Positions 43,012 to 51,056 of a stretch of 64,000 bases of DNA are shown piece by piece (the first letter of the stretch is position 1; the number at the start of each line of letters is the position of its first letter). Below the pieces are notes generated by a model, which saw only the letters and a list, made by a program, of their open reading frames with translations, made no database searches and was not told the origin of the DNA. Position numbers and translations under genes: made by a program. Source of the stretch: Pseudoblastomonas marina (GTDB lineage Bacteria > Pseudomonadota > Alphaproteobacteria > Sphingomonadales > Sphingomonadaceae); contig NZ_BMID01000001.1 in assembly GCF_014641655.1 (NCBI RefSeq), positions 930,001-994,000 of the forward strand. Direction: 5' to 3'.

Positions 43012-44670
43012 CTAGGTTTTCAGTAGCTTCCGAAGTCGGCCTTTGATGTTTTCTAAAACAAGTTTCAGGTGAGCTTTAGAGTTATCAGTCAACGTACCGG
43101 TATGGCCAACAGCATTTCTGACCGGTTTGAAATTAATTGCGTCAAGCCAGAGAGACTGTTTCGACTTGTCTTTGGATCCTTCGGCGGTGAACGCGAGATC
43201 GTCCATTCCAAGGTAGCTTAGATCGTCATCGTCTCGCCTTATGTCAAAGCTTATATTCGCTTCTTCTTTCCTCTTCTCCTCGGTTTCTCGATAGCCTTTT
43301 ATATTTGTCTTAATCCCCTCAATGGGAGCTATCCCTTTATGCCCAACATACTTCCTTATAAGGTTTTCGGAAAGAAAGCAGTCTGCGTACGAAGAAAGAT
43401 TAAACTCGGCATCGGGTTCAAGATCATCAAGCCATTTTTCTACTAAATCGGCGTTGGCGTCGGTCTTTTTCAACTTGAATTCTTTTTTTGCTGCCCCGGC
43501 CAGTTCGGCAGCCTTTCGATCCTTCACGCTTTTACGCTTGTTTTCATCGTCGCCGGTCTGCCGATATTTTATACGAAGCTCATCCCACTGATCAATGACC
43601 TGCGGGAAGAGGGTGGACTTGAGATAATCTATTAGCTCAACGAAATTGTCGTCGTCTGCGACCACTCCTTCGCGACTGCTGGTGAACGGTGAGTCCCCAT
43701 CTCCATCCATCGAATTGAAATGAATTTGCCCATATACGTAGCTTTCTACAATCCTCTGGGATGGTAGATGGCTTAGAATATTCTTTTCCCGAAGTCGTCC
43801 ATTTACAAAAAGGTCGACTGTCGCTCTTTCGCCTTTGCCACGAATATTAAGGTGGCTTGGCTTTTCGACGGTGGCGATAAAGCCAGTAAGATCTAGTTCC
43901 GTCTCCGGAGCGTCAACTTGCTCCTTCAGATTTGTAAACGCCTTTTTAAATTCATCGTCATAGCTTTCGATCTTCCACACAAATTCAGTCTTAGACGTGA
44001 GCGTTTGCAGATCGTCCAAACTGATTGGTTTTCCATTCACATGGATTGTGAAGGCTTCATCCAAAAGAGAGAAATGAAAGGAGAGCGCAAGCAATTTTCG
44101 GATTTGTTCTTCAGAAGTTCGCAGGATTCGGTCCGCGCCTTCGAAGACTATAATCGTGCCAGTTTCGTGACCATCTTCTTTCCCAATAAGAAGATTTTCA
44201 TCGGGCTGTTCGAGTTGATATTGGCCAGGTTCTAGGTCATCGGTTATGGCTTCATCTAGGCCACTATTATCGATGACGCCGCCCACATAATCCTCGTCGG
44301 CGTCGTCTCTTGTGAAAATAGTGATTCTTTCTGCGCAAGAAAGAAGAGCGAGTTTTCCGATACCTTTGGCTCCGATGAAGGGTCGTCCGGATTCCGATTC
44401 CGAGCCTAAATCCTTTCTTTTCGAATAGCCTATTTTCAAGAACTTATTCTGAAAATCGGCGGCGTTCATCCCATTCCCGTCGTCCTTCACATAGAAGGAA
44501 TTCTTGTTTTTATCGAAGGAAATCCAGACATTATTTGCGTCGGCATCCCATGAATTGGAAATTGCCTCACCCAGAACGGTGATGAAATTGCGATATAGGT
44601 TTCGACCCAAATGGTTGAGAACACTTAATGATATCGCAAAATTGAACTCGCTGGCGTCTTCCTCTTCCAT
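43012..44670 (-). CDS. GHKL ATPase (MORC/HSP90-like) with C-terminal HEPN-type motif
   Basis: This 552-residue protein has a full GHKL/Bergerat ATP site: E35-x3-N39 in the N box (EAISNSWDADA), D63-x-G-x-G67 (DDGNGM) and G100-x2-G-x-G (GAKGIGK). An S5-like transducer domain follows, with SREG at 332-335. A charged helical region (~350-500) leads to a short C-terminal domain with R518-N-x3-H523, the R-x4-6-H signature of HEPN ribonucleases. It lies 4 nt after the C5-methyltransferase in one operon. The gene is AT-rich: 24 of 60 bases are G/C at 43321-43380 against 41 of 60 at 42121-42180 in lepA. MORC-type GHKL proteins occur in restriction-modification loci. Confidence 0.85.
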   Translation of the reverse strand: MEEEDASEFNFAISLSVLNHLGRNLYRNFITVLGEAISNSWDADANNVWISFDKNKNSFYVKDDGNGMNAADFQNKFLKIGYSKRKDLGSESESGRPFIGAKGIGKLALLSCAERITIFTRDDADEDYVGGVIDNSGLDEAITDDLEPGQYQLEQPDENLLIGKEDGHETGTIIVFEGADRILRTSEEQIRKLLALSFHFSLLDEAFTIHVNGKPISLDDLQTLTSKTEFVWKIESYDDEFKKAFTNLKEQVDAPETELDLTGFIATVEKPSHLNIRGKGERATVDLFVNGRLREKNILSHLPSQRIVESYVYGQIHFNSMDGDGDSPFTSSREGVVADDDNFVELIDYLKSTLFPQVIDQWDELRIKYRQTGDDENKRKSVKDRKAAELAGAAKKEFKLKKTDANADLVEKWLDDLEPDAEFNLSSYADCFLSENLIRKYVGHKGIAPIEGIKTNIKGYRETEEKRKEEANISFDIRRDDDDLSYLGMDDLAFTAEGSKDKSKQSLWLDAINFKPVRNAVGHTGTLTDNSKAHLKLVLENIKGRLRKLLKT

Positions 44671-44674
44671 CTCT

Positions 44675-45706
44675 CTACCCCGTTGCTTGAATTATGCTGC
44701 TCCCAATAGCTCGCCCGAGTTCCACCGGAACTGCATTTCCGATCCAGCGGCCCACTTCCTTCATTTTCGGCTTTTCGCCGCACGGAAGAAATGCGTATTC
44801 CGGCGGAAATGACTGCAGATTTGCAGCTTCGCGAAGACTTATCGCCCGGTTCTGTTCTGGATGTCCGAACCGTCCATTGCCGAACCCGAAGCATTGAGTC
44901 GTCATGGTTGGTGAGGGCTTGTCCCATTCCATGCGCGCATAAACGCCGGGATACGTCTTCCCGCTGACACGGCGATGACATTCCGCCCGGAGGTCTTCCG
45001 GCCAGTCTCGCCATGTCCCGCCTGGCTTGGCCGCAATCATCCGCTGCATGTTGAGAGGCGACAACTCCGACGCGACGTGGAGCGTGTCATGGTGGTGTGT
45101 CTGTCCCGCTTCGATTGGCGGTAGGTCGGCGATCGCGTCTCGGACGGTTCGACCAACATTCTCCGATGTTGGTAGGCGGCCAACCTTCCGGCGCCGTGCA
45201 GCAACAACAACCAGCCGCCGCCGCTTTTGTGGAACGCCGAACAATTCGCACTTCGCGATCGTCACGCGTAGAGGGTAGCCCGCTTCATTCAAAATCCCTT
45301 TGAACATGCGAAATACGGAACCGTTCTTGTAACGCAGCAGCGATGGCACGTTTTCCATAGTGACAAAGTCGGGCTGCACTTCGGCGGCCAGTTCGGCGAA
45401 CTTCCTCACCAGCCCCCATTGGGGGTCTTCTGCGTATCTCTGCTTATACGTCGAGAAGGGCTGGCATGGTGCGCAGCCTGCCAAAACGCTAGGTGCCTCC
45501 CCTGAATAATGGCTCATGATTTCATACGCCGACATCTTGCCGACGTCGCGTTTGATGAATTCCCCTCCATTATTCGTCTCGAAGGCGAACTTGCAGCGCT
45601 CATCGGTATCGTATCCGGCCAAAATCTTGCACCCGGCAAGCTTCAAGCCGTGGCTCAGGGCGCCAACCCCGCAGAAGAGGTCCACGACTTCCGGCTGCGC
45701 ACTCAT
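44675..45706 (-). CDS. DNA (cytosine-5) methyltransferase
   Basis: This 343-residue enzyme methylates cytosine C5. It has DLFCGVGALSHG (motif I, residues 9-20), the catalytic C81 in APCQPFS (motif IV), ENV at 118-120, QKRRR at 160-164 (motif VIII) and IGNAVPVELG (motif X, about 325). The target-recognition region (~175-300) is short and cannot be read. It overlaps vsr by 4 nt (ATGA) and is followed 4 nt later by the GHKL gene. The G+C is closer to the chromosome than that of the GHKL gene (37 of 60 at 44941-45000). Confidence 0.95.
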   Translation of the reverse strand: MSAQPEVVDLFCGVGALSHGLKLAGCKILAGYDTDERCKFAFETNNGGEFIKRDVGKMSAYEIMSHYSGEAPSVLAGCAPCQPFSTYKQRYAEDPQWGLVRKFAELAAEVQPDFVTMENVPSLLRYKNGSVFRMFKGILNEAGYPLRVTIAKCELFGVPQKRRRLVVVAARRRKVGRLPTSENVGRTVRDAIADLPPIEAGQTHHHDTLHVASELSPLNMQRMIAAKPGGTWRDWPEDLRAECHRRVSGKTYPGVYARMEWDKPSPTMTTQCFGFGNGRFGHPEQNRAISLREAANLQSFPPEYAFLPCGEKPKMKEVGRWIGNAVPVELGRAIGSSIIQATG

Positions 45707-46116
45707 CGTCCCAGCTCCAAAAATTCAACCAGACGATCGACGATTTCTTCGGGCTTTTCAGCTTCGCATTGCCACACGACCATCGTTTCCCACCCCAATT
45801 CGGACAAGTCGTTCAAGTTCTTATTGTCCCTCATAATATTCGCGTCAAATTTGTTTTCCCAGAATTCCACATTGGTCTTCGGCGTTGTGGCTTTCTTGCA
45901 ATCGTGCCGATGCCAATAGCAGCCGTGCACGAAGATGACCTTCTTCTTTCCCGGAAAAACGAGGTCGGGTGTTCCCGGCAGATCACGTCGATGCAGTCGA
46001 AACCGATACCCAAGTTTGTGGACGAGTCGACGGACGGCCATCTCCGGATTGGTATCCTTGCCGCGTACACGCGACATCAAGCGGCTGCGCTCTTCCGGGC
46101 TAAGGTTATCCACCAT
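45703..46116 (-). CDS. vsr: Very-short-patch-repair endonuclease
   Basis: This 137-residue nuclease nicks 5-prime of T in T:G mismatches arising by deamination of 5-methylcytosine. D51 in GTPDLVF is the catalytic acid, and the zinc ligands C66, H71, C73 and C117 fall at the same numbers as in E. coli Vsr. The HGCYWHRHDC segment is typical. I start at the ATG at 46116, where the family begins; a longer frame reaches 46218. It is the first gene of the cassette and overlaps the methyltransferase gene. Confidence 0.95.
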   Translation of the reverse strand: MVDNLSPEERSRLMSRVRGKDTNPEMAVRRLVHKLGYRFRLHRRDLPGTPDLVFPGKKKVIFVHGCYWHRHDCKKATTPKTNVEFWENKFDANIMRDNKNLNDLSELGWETMVVWQCEAEKPEEIVDRLVEFLELGR

Positions 46117-46206
46117 CAGGGTGCTACTAGGTAATGATGTACGGCGGGGCGAGGGGTCTTTTGTTGAGACCCTCAAACGCCGGGCGCGTGCCATCCGGCT
46201 CGCTTG

Positions 46207-46267
46207 GCTTCGCCGCATAAGCGGCGGCGGCCGGTCGGCCTTGCCTCGCGCTGGTCGCGCTCGGGCT
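46207..46267. repeat. Imperfect repeat flanking the terminase-like gene, left copy
   Basis: This 61-bp stretch shares ordered words with 47358-47421: GCTTCGC at the start, then CGGTCG, CTTGCCTC and CTGGTCG. The two copies bracket the 322-residue terminase-like gene in the same orientation. Intervening bases differ, so the relationship is by ordered short words only. Confidence 0.45.
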
Positions 46268-46284
46268 TTCGCCAGATAGCAGCG

Positions 46285-47253
46285 TCATCGCCAGCGCCGG
46301 TCTTTGAGCCGCCTGACAACCGCCGCGCGCTCGTCCTCCACCTCCGGTTCCTCGCCTCTCCGCCAATCCGGCGGCGGCAGCGCGGCGCTCTCAGCTTCCG
46401 CCGCGCGGTCGGCGGCTTCGCGTTGCCAGCGGTCGCGGCGGGTGAGGAGCCAGTCTTCGGGGGCGTCCCACCAGTTTTCGCGCTCGGGGTCGCCGTCATG
46501 CGGCAGGAGGAAGAAGGGGATGTCGGGTTCTTCGCCCAGGTCGCGGGCGCGCAGCCGGGTGTAGCGCACGAAGGCCTGGCGGGCCTCGTCGGAGAGGCGG
46601 GCCCAGTCGCGGCGGCGATTGTCGAGGACCTGCTCGCGCAGCCCCTGCACCTTGCGCTCGATGCTGGCGTAGACCTCGCCGGGGGAGACCTTCTTCTTCT
46701 CCGCCTCCCACTCGGCGCGCCATTTCCTTTTCAGGCGGCGCTTTTCCATCTTGCCGATGGCGCCCCGGCCTTTCGGTTTGCCCCCGTTGATCTGGGTGCC
46801 GAAGCGGTCGGGCGCGCGGTTCCTGAGCATGAACATCAGCAGGCGGTCGTTGTAGACGGTGCGCGCGCCGACGAGCTTGCCGTAGGAATAGACCGGCACC
46901 TCGACCCCGTTCAGCGCGCGGTCCATCGCGACGTCCTCGATCCGCTGCATGCCGAGATCGAGCGCGGCCTGCCACGCGGCGCGGAAGCTCGCCGCCTCGG
47001 GGTGGCGGCGCAGGAGGTAGGCGCCGACCTCGGCGCGGCCGACCTTGCGACAGGCGGCCTTGACGCTGCCGGTATCGGCCAGCGCCTCGATGAAGGCGCG
47101 CTGGACCTCAGGCTTCCAGCCGTTCGAGCGGTCCTTCTGCCGCGGCACGCTGGTGAAGGCGGGGAGGATGCCGCGCTGGCTCTGCGGGCGCTGGGGGGTG
47201 GCGGGGCACTCGGGCGGGGTGTCGGGCGCGGTTTCGGGCGGCTGTTCGGGCAT
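46285..47253 (-). CDS. Phage terminase small subunit-like hypothetical protein
   Basis: This 322-residue protein has a proline-rich N terminus, then a helix-turn-helix-like segment (residues ~45-90: NGWKPEVQRAFIEALADTGSVKAACRKVG) of the type found in phage terminase small subunits and in a Sphingomonadales-specific family. YGKLVGARTVYNDRLLMFMLRNRAPDRFG follows, then a long charged C-terminal half. Similar lone genes occur in many Erythrobacter-like genomes without an adjacent phage. No large terminase or capsid gene is near. Function unknown. Confidence 0.7.
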   Translation of the reverse strand: MPEQPPETAPDTPPECPATPQRPQSQRGILPAFTSVPRQKDRSNGWKPEVQRAFIEALADTGSVKAACRKVGRAEVGAYLLRRHPEAASFRAAWQAALDLGMQRIEDVAMDRALNGVEVPVYSYGKLVGARTVYNDRLLMFMLRNRAPDRFGTQINGGKPKGRGAIGKMEKRRLKRKWRAEWEAEKKKVSPGEVYASIERKVQGLREQVLDNRRRDWARLSDEARQAFVRYTRLRARDLGEEPDIPFFLLPHDGDPERENWWDAPEDWLLTRRDRWQREAADRAAEAESAALPPPDWRRGEEPEVEDERAAVVRRLKDRRWR

Positions 47254-47357
47254 CCGCGAGCTTGGAGCAGAAAAGCGCGGAGTAGGAAAATGGGGGGGAG
47301 GAGTCTTTGCGGTTACGGACCCGCATCCGCGGGTCCATCCTCGCGGCTATTCTCTCC

Positions 47358-47421
47358 GCTTCGCTACGAGGCCGCTGCGGGCGCGCGGTCGCGCTTGCCT
47401 CCGCCTGGTCGGCGTCGGTCT
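47358..47421. repeat. Imperfect repeat flanking the terminase-like gene, right copy
   Basis: Right partner of 46207-46267: GCTTCGC, CGGTCG, CTTGCCTC and CTGGTCG occur in the same order and orientation over 64 bp. It lies between the terminase-like gene and the MASE1-GGDEF gene, partly over the presumed promoter of the former. Confidence 0.45.
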
Positions 47422-47443
47422 GGTGCCCTGATCTGCCGTCGTG

Positions 47444-49240
47444 TCAGGCGGCGCGGAAGTTGCGGAGCTTGCGGCGTTCGCGCAGCGTGACGGGGGCGAT
47501 CTCGACGCGGTTGCGGCCGGCCTTCTTGGCCTCGTAGAGCGGGGTGTCGGCGGTGCTCAGCGCCTCGGCCGGGGTCATCGGCTCGGCGATCCGCGCGACC
47601 CCGACGCTGGCGGTGACGTTGAAGCGGACGCCGTGATGGCTTTCGAGGTCGAGGTCCTCGATCGTGCGGCGCAGTTCCTCGCACAGTTCGATCATCCCGG
47701 TGAGCGAGATCCGCTCTGCGACGAGCACGAATTCCTCGCCGCCGAGACGCGCGAAATAGCGGCCCGGGCCGGTGAGCTGGCGGAACACGCCCGCGACCTG
47801 CGCCAGCGCGGCGTCGCCCGCGGTGTGGCCGTGCGTGTCGTTGACTTCCTTGAAGTGGTCGAGGTCGATGATCGCGAGCGCCATCGACTGCTCGCCGGCA
47901 CGCTCGAGCCGGGGTTCGACATGGCGGAGGAAGGCGCGGCGGTTGGGCAGGCCGGTGAGCGCATCGGTCTCGGCGTCGCGCACCGCGCTCAGCTCGGCGC
48001 GCTTGCGCGCGGTGACGTCGCGGATGGTGACGGCATAGCCGGTCACGCCCGGGCCCTCGGGATTGGGGACGGCGCGCAGCTTGGTCTCGAGCCAGCGCAC
48101 TTCGCCTTCGCGCACCACGGCGCGTTCGAGCGTCCGCGTGACGTCGGGGTTGTCGGCGGCGAGCACCAGTTCGCGGCGCACCAGCGGTTCGTCGTCGGGA
48201 TCGAAGAACTCGATCAGCGAAGCGCCCACCAGCTGGTCCGAACCGCAGAGCCGCTCGCTCGAGGGCGAGTGGTAGCGAACGTTGCCGTTGACATCGAGGT
48301 TGAGCAGCGCGTCGTCCGAATGATCCGCAACGAGGCCTTCGAGCGCGCGTTTCTCGTCGAGCTCGAGCAGGACGAGCTTGTGCTGCTTGAGCGCGACCGA
48401 GGCGGGCAGCGACAGCAGCAGCAGGACCGCGAGGTAGAATTGGAGGAACTGCACGTCGTTGGCGAGCGCGAACTGGGTATGGCTCAGGTCGCCCTGCTGC
48501 ATCTGGAGCGCGGTCGCGCCGACGCCCGCGATGATCACGAGGCCGAGCAGCGTGGCGATGCGGCCGCAGCGGAACGAGGCATACATCAGCGGCGCCACGG
48601 GCAGGAACAGCAGCGCGAGCGAGCTTTCGAAGAAGGCCAGCCAGCTGACCCCCGCGATCAGCACGCAATGGATCGCGCATTCGACCACATAGGACGACGT
48701 TCCCTGCGCGACCTTGCGGTGCATGATGCCCGAAGTGAGGAAATACGCGATCGGGAAGCAGAGCAGCGAGCCGAGCGTGTGGCCGGTGATCCATTCGATC
48801 ACGTGGGTCTGGACGTCGCCCGCCACCGCCCATGCCGCGAGCATGCCGCCGGGGAACGCCGCGAGACAGGTACCCAGCACCACGCTCAGCAGCATCCGTT
48901 CGAGCCCGGCGACGCTCTTGAGCCAGTCGCGCTCCGGGCGGAAGTGGCGCAGCAAGGCGGCGATCGCGAAGCCCTCGAAGATATTGACCACGGCGAGCGG
49001 GGCCGCGACGCGCGGACCGAAGCCGAAGAATGCGGTGGCGATCGTGCTCAGCAGGGCGAAGAAGGCGATTGCGCCGAACCAGCGCTGGGTGGGCAGGACG
49101 ACCAGGAGCGCGGCGAGAATCGCGGACCCCGGCCAGATCAGGGCCAGCCCCCCGCTGAAGCGGGACCAGGCAATAGTCAGGCTGGTGATCAAGAAGAAGG
49201 CTGCTCCGGCAGCCAATATCTTGCTCGTTTCCCGTCTCAT
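47444..49240 (-). CDS. MASE1-PAS-GGDEF membrane diguanylate cyclase
   Basis: This 598-residue protein has an N-terminal MASE1 sensor with about eight membrane helices (residues ~10-290), a PAS domain (~310-415; LNLDVNGNVRYHSPSSE) and a GGDEF domain (~425-580) with an intact GGEEF active site. It should make cyclic-di-GMP in response to an unknown signal. The position of the I-site RxxD reads GPGR, so product inhibition through that site is not expected. I use the ATG at 49240 with GGGGAC 6 nt upstream; another ATG at 49261 lacks a ribosome site. Confidence 0.93.
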   Translation of the reverse strand: MRRETSKILAAGAAFFLITSLTIAWSRFSGGLALIWPGSAILAALLVVLPTQRWFGAIAFFALLSTIATAFFGFGPRVAAPLAVVNIFEGFAIAALLRHFRPERDWLKSVAGLERMLLSVVLGTCLAAFPGGMLAAWAVAGDVQTHVIEWITGHTLGSLLCFPIAYFLTSGIMHRKVAQGTSSYVVECAIHCVLIAGVSWLAFFESSLALLFLPVAPLMYASFRCGRIATLLGLVIIAGVGATALQMQQGDLSHTQFALANDVQFLQFYLAVLLLLSLPASVALKQHKLVLLELDEKRALEGLVADHSDDALLNLDVNGNVRYHSPSSERLCGSDQLVGASLIEFFDPDDEPLVRRELVLAADNPDVTRTLERAVVREGEVRWLETKLRAVPNPEGPGVTGYAVTIRDVTARKRAELSAVRDAETDALTGLPNRRAFLRHVEPRLERAGEQSMALAIIDLDHFKEVNDTHGHTAGDAALAQVAGVFRQLTGPGRYFARLGGEEFVLVAERISLTGMIELCEELRRTIEDLDLESHHGVRFNVTASVGVARIAEPMTPAEALSTADTPLYEAKKAGRNRVEIAPVTLRERRKLRNFRAA

Positions 49241-49551
49241 CGAAGTCCCCGTGTTCAGCATCGGGTTCTAGCCAATGGTTAAGTAGACTGTCTAACACGC
49301 GAGCTAGGTACAATCCCCTAGCCGCGCATGGAAAAAGTCGAAAGGTGCGTTTTCCTTCCGCGATTTGAGCAGTTTAAGACGTATCGCGCAACGCGTTCGG
49401 GAGGTTCTTGATTAAGGGTCTCTTGGGCTCGCCTGAAGGGAAAGGGGCCGGGATCGCGTTGGATCCCGGCCCCTTTCATTCGCTCGATATCATGGCGTGA
49501 ACGGGAGGCCCCATGCACTTCGGACCGATCAAGGTCCGGGCCTCGTTCGGC
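49241..49551. other. Intergenic region between MASE1-GGDEF gene and proA
   Basis: This 311-bp gap should hold the promoter of the leftward GGDEF gene in its first half, and it holds the proA terminator at 49441-49476. A second small palindrome (CGGACC/GGTCCG, 49521-49526 with 49533-49538) lies just after the proA stop. A 66-codon frame at 49318-49518 shows no conservation cues and spans the terminator, so I do not call it. Confidence 0.6.
49441..49476 (-). terminator. Rho-independent terminator of proA
   Basis: A perfect 15-bp stem (AAAGGGGCCGGGATC at 49441-49455 with GATCCCGGCCCCTTT at 49462-49476) closes a 6-nt loop, the strongest hairpin in the window. Leftward it is followed by CCCTTC after three Ts. 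It lies about 75 bp past the proA stop and could stop transcription in both directions. Confidence 0.8.
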
Positions 49552-50817
49552 TCACGGACGTGTCTGTCCGCTGCCGTGGACGAGGTACTTGAAGCTGGTG
49601 AGCTGTTCGAGCCCGACCGGTCCGCGCGCGTGCATCTTGCCGGTGGCGATGCCGATCTCGGCACCCATCCCGAATTCGCCGCCATCGGCAAACTGGGTCG
49701 AGGCGTTGCGCATCAGGATCGCGCTGTCGATGCTGGTCATGAACTTGCGCGCCGCCTCGTCGTCCTCGGTCATGATCGCGTCGGTGTGGTGCGAGGAATG
49801 GGTGTCGACCCACTCGATCGCCTCGTCGAGCCCGTCGACGATCTTCACCGAGGCGATCTGGTCGAGATATTCGGTGTCCCAGTCCTCGTCACTGGCGGGC
49901 TTGATGCGGTTGTCGATCGAGACCGCGGCCTTGTCGCCGCGCAGTTCGCAATCGGTCCCCATCGCGTCGACGATCTTGGGCACCGCCTGCTCGGCCACCG
50001 CGCGATCGATCACGATGCTCTCGGTCGCGCCGCAGACGCCGGTGCGGCGCAGCTTGGCGTTGCGGATCACCTCGGCCGCCTTGTCGAGATCGGCGGCTTC
50101 GTGGACATAGGAGTGGCAGTTGCCGTCGAGGTGGAGCAGCGTGGGGACGCTGGCCTGGTCGCGCACCAGTTCGACCAGCCCGCGCCCTCCGCGCGGGATC
50201 ACGAGGTCGACGAACTCGTCGGCCTTCAACAGCGCGGCGACGGCGGCACGATCGGTGGTGCGCACGGTCTGGACGGCATCGGCCGGAAGGCCCGCGGCTT
50301 CGAGTCCCTTCTGCATGCACTCGACGATCACGCGGGTCGAATGGCGGCTTTCGCTGCCCCCGCGCAGGATCACGGCATTGCCCGATTTGAGGCATAGCGC
50401 GCTGGCATCGGCGCCGACATTGGGTCGGCTTTCGTAGATCATGCCGATGACGCCGATGGGTACCGCGACGCGCTCGATCTTGAGGCCGTTGGGGCGATCG
50501 AACTGCGCGAGCTGACGGCCGACGGGATCGGGCAGTTCGGCGATCTGTTCGAGCGCGGTGGCCATGCCTTCGACCCGTTCCTCGTCGAGCGCGAGGCGGT
50601 CGATGAAGCTGTCGGGCTTCTTGCCGCGGACGCTCTCGACGTCCTTGGCGTTCGCCTCGAGCAGTTCGGCCATCGAGGCGCGCAGCGACTTGGCGGCTTC
50701 GGTGAGCGCGGTGTTCTTGGCCTCGGTCGAGGCGGTGAGGAGGCCGCGCGCTGCCTTGCGGGCGCGCTGGCCGAGTTCGTGGACGTGGAGTTGCGGATCG
50801 AGTTTCTGGTCGGTCAT
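49552..50817 (-). CDS. proA: Glutamate-5-semialdehyde dehydrogenase (gamma-glutamyl phosphate reductase)
   Basis: This 421-residue enzyme carries out the second step of proline synthesis. It has [28 protein letters not shown], the catalytic Cys in TGVCGATES (about 290), and the C-terminal [29 protein letters not shown] start at the ATG at 50817, since the longer open frame upstream lacks family character. It is divergent from proB, with 239 bp between the starts. Confidence 0.96.
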   Translation of the reverse strand: MTDQKLDPQLHVHELGQRARKAARGLLTASTEAKNTALTEAAKSLRASMAELLEANAKDVESVRGKKPDSFIDRLALDEERVEGMATALEQIAELPDPVGRQLAQFDRPNGLKIERVAVPIGVIGMIYESRPNVGADASALCLKSGNAVILRGGSESRHSTRVIVECMQKGLEAAGLPADAVQTVRTTDRAAVAALLKADEFVDLVIPRGGRGLVELVRDQASVPTLLHLDGNCHSYVHEAADLDKAAEVIRNAKLRRTGVCGATESIVIDRAVAEQAVPKIVDAMGTDCELRGDKAAVSIDNRIKPASDEDWDTEYLDQIASVKIVDGLDEAIEWVDTHSSHHTDAIMTEDDEAARKFMTSIDSAILMRNASTQFADGGEFGMGAEIGIATGKMHARGPVGLEQLTSFKYLVHGSGQTRP

Positions 50818-51056
50818 GTGGGTCCTCTGTTTCTGTTCTAACGACGAGCGGAACGGGCATTGCGTTCCCGGGGGCCCCGGCTGTTCGCGCGGGGCGCGAT
50901 CAAGACGCGGATCGTCGGAAAATGAGTGCGCCGGCAGGCGGAACTGCGGCGAAGTGGTTACTTTATAACACACTCCAGCAAGAATTGCACGCGGTTGTCT
51001 AATTCGCGGCCAGCCCCTAGGTGAAGGGGCATGCCGCACAAAACCGATATTTCCTG

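Noticed and set aside
46285-47253. Prophage remnant
   Set aside because: Only a terminase-small-subunit-like gene is present; there is no integrase, capsid, large terminase or attachment-site pair, so I report only the gene.
49318-49518. 66-codon frame between the MASE1-GGDEF gene and proA
   Set aside because: It overlaps a perfect terminator hairpin and has no start signal or recognisable sequence.
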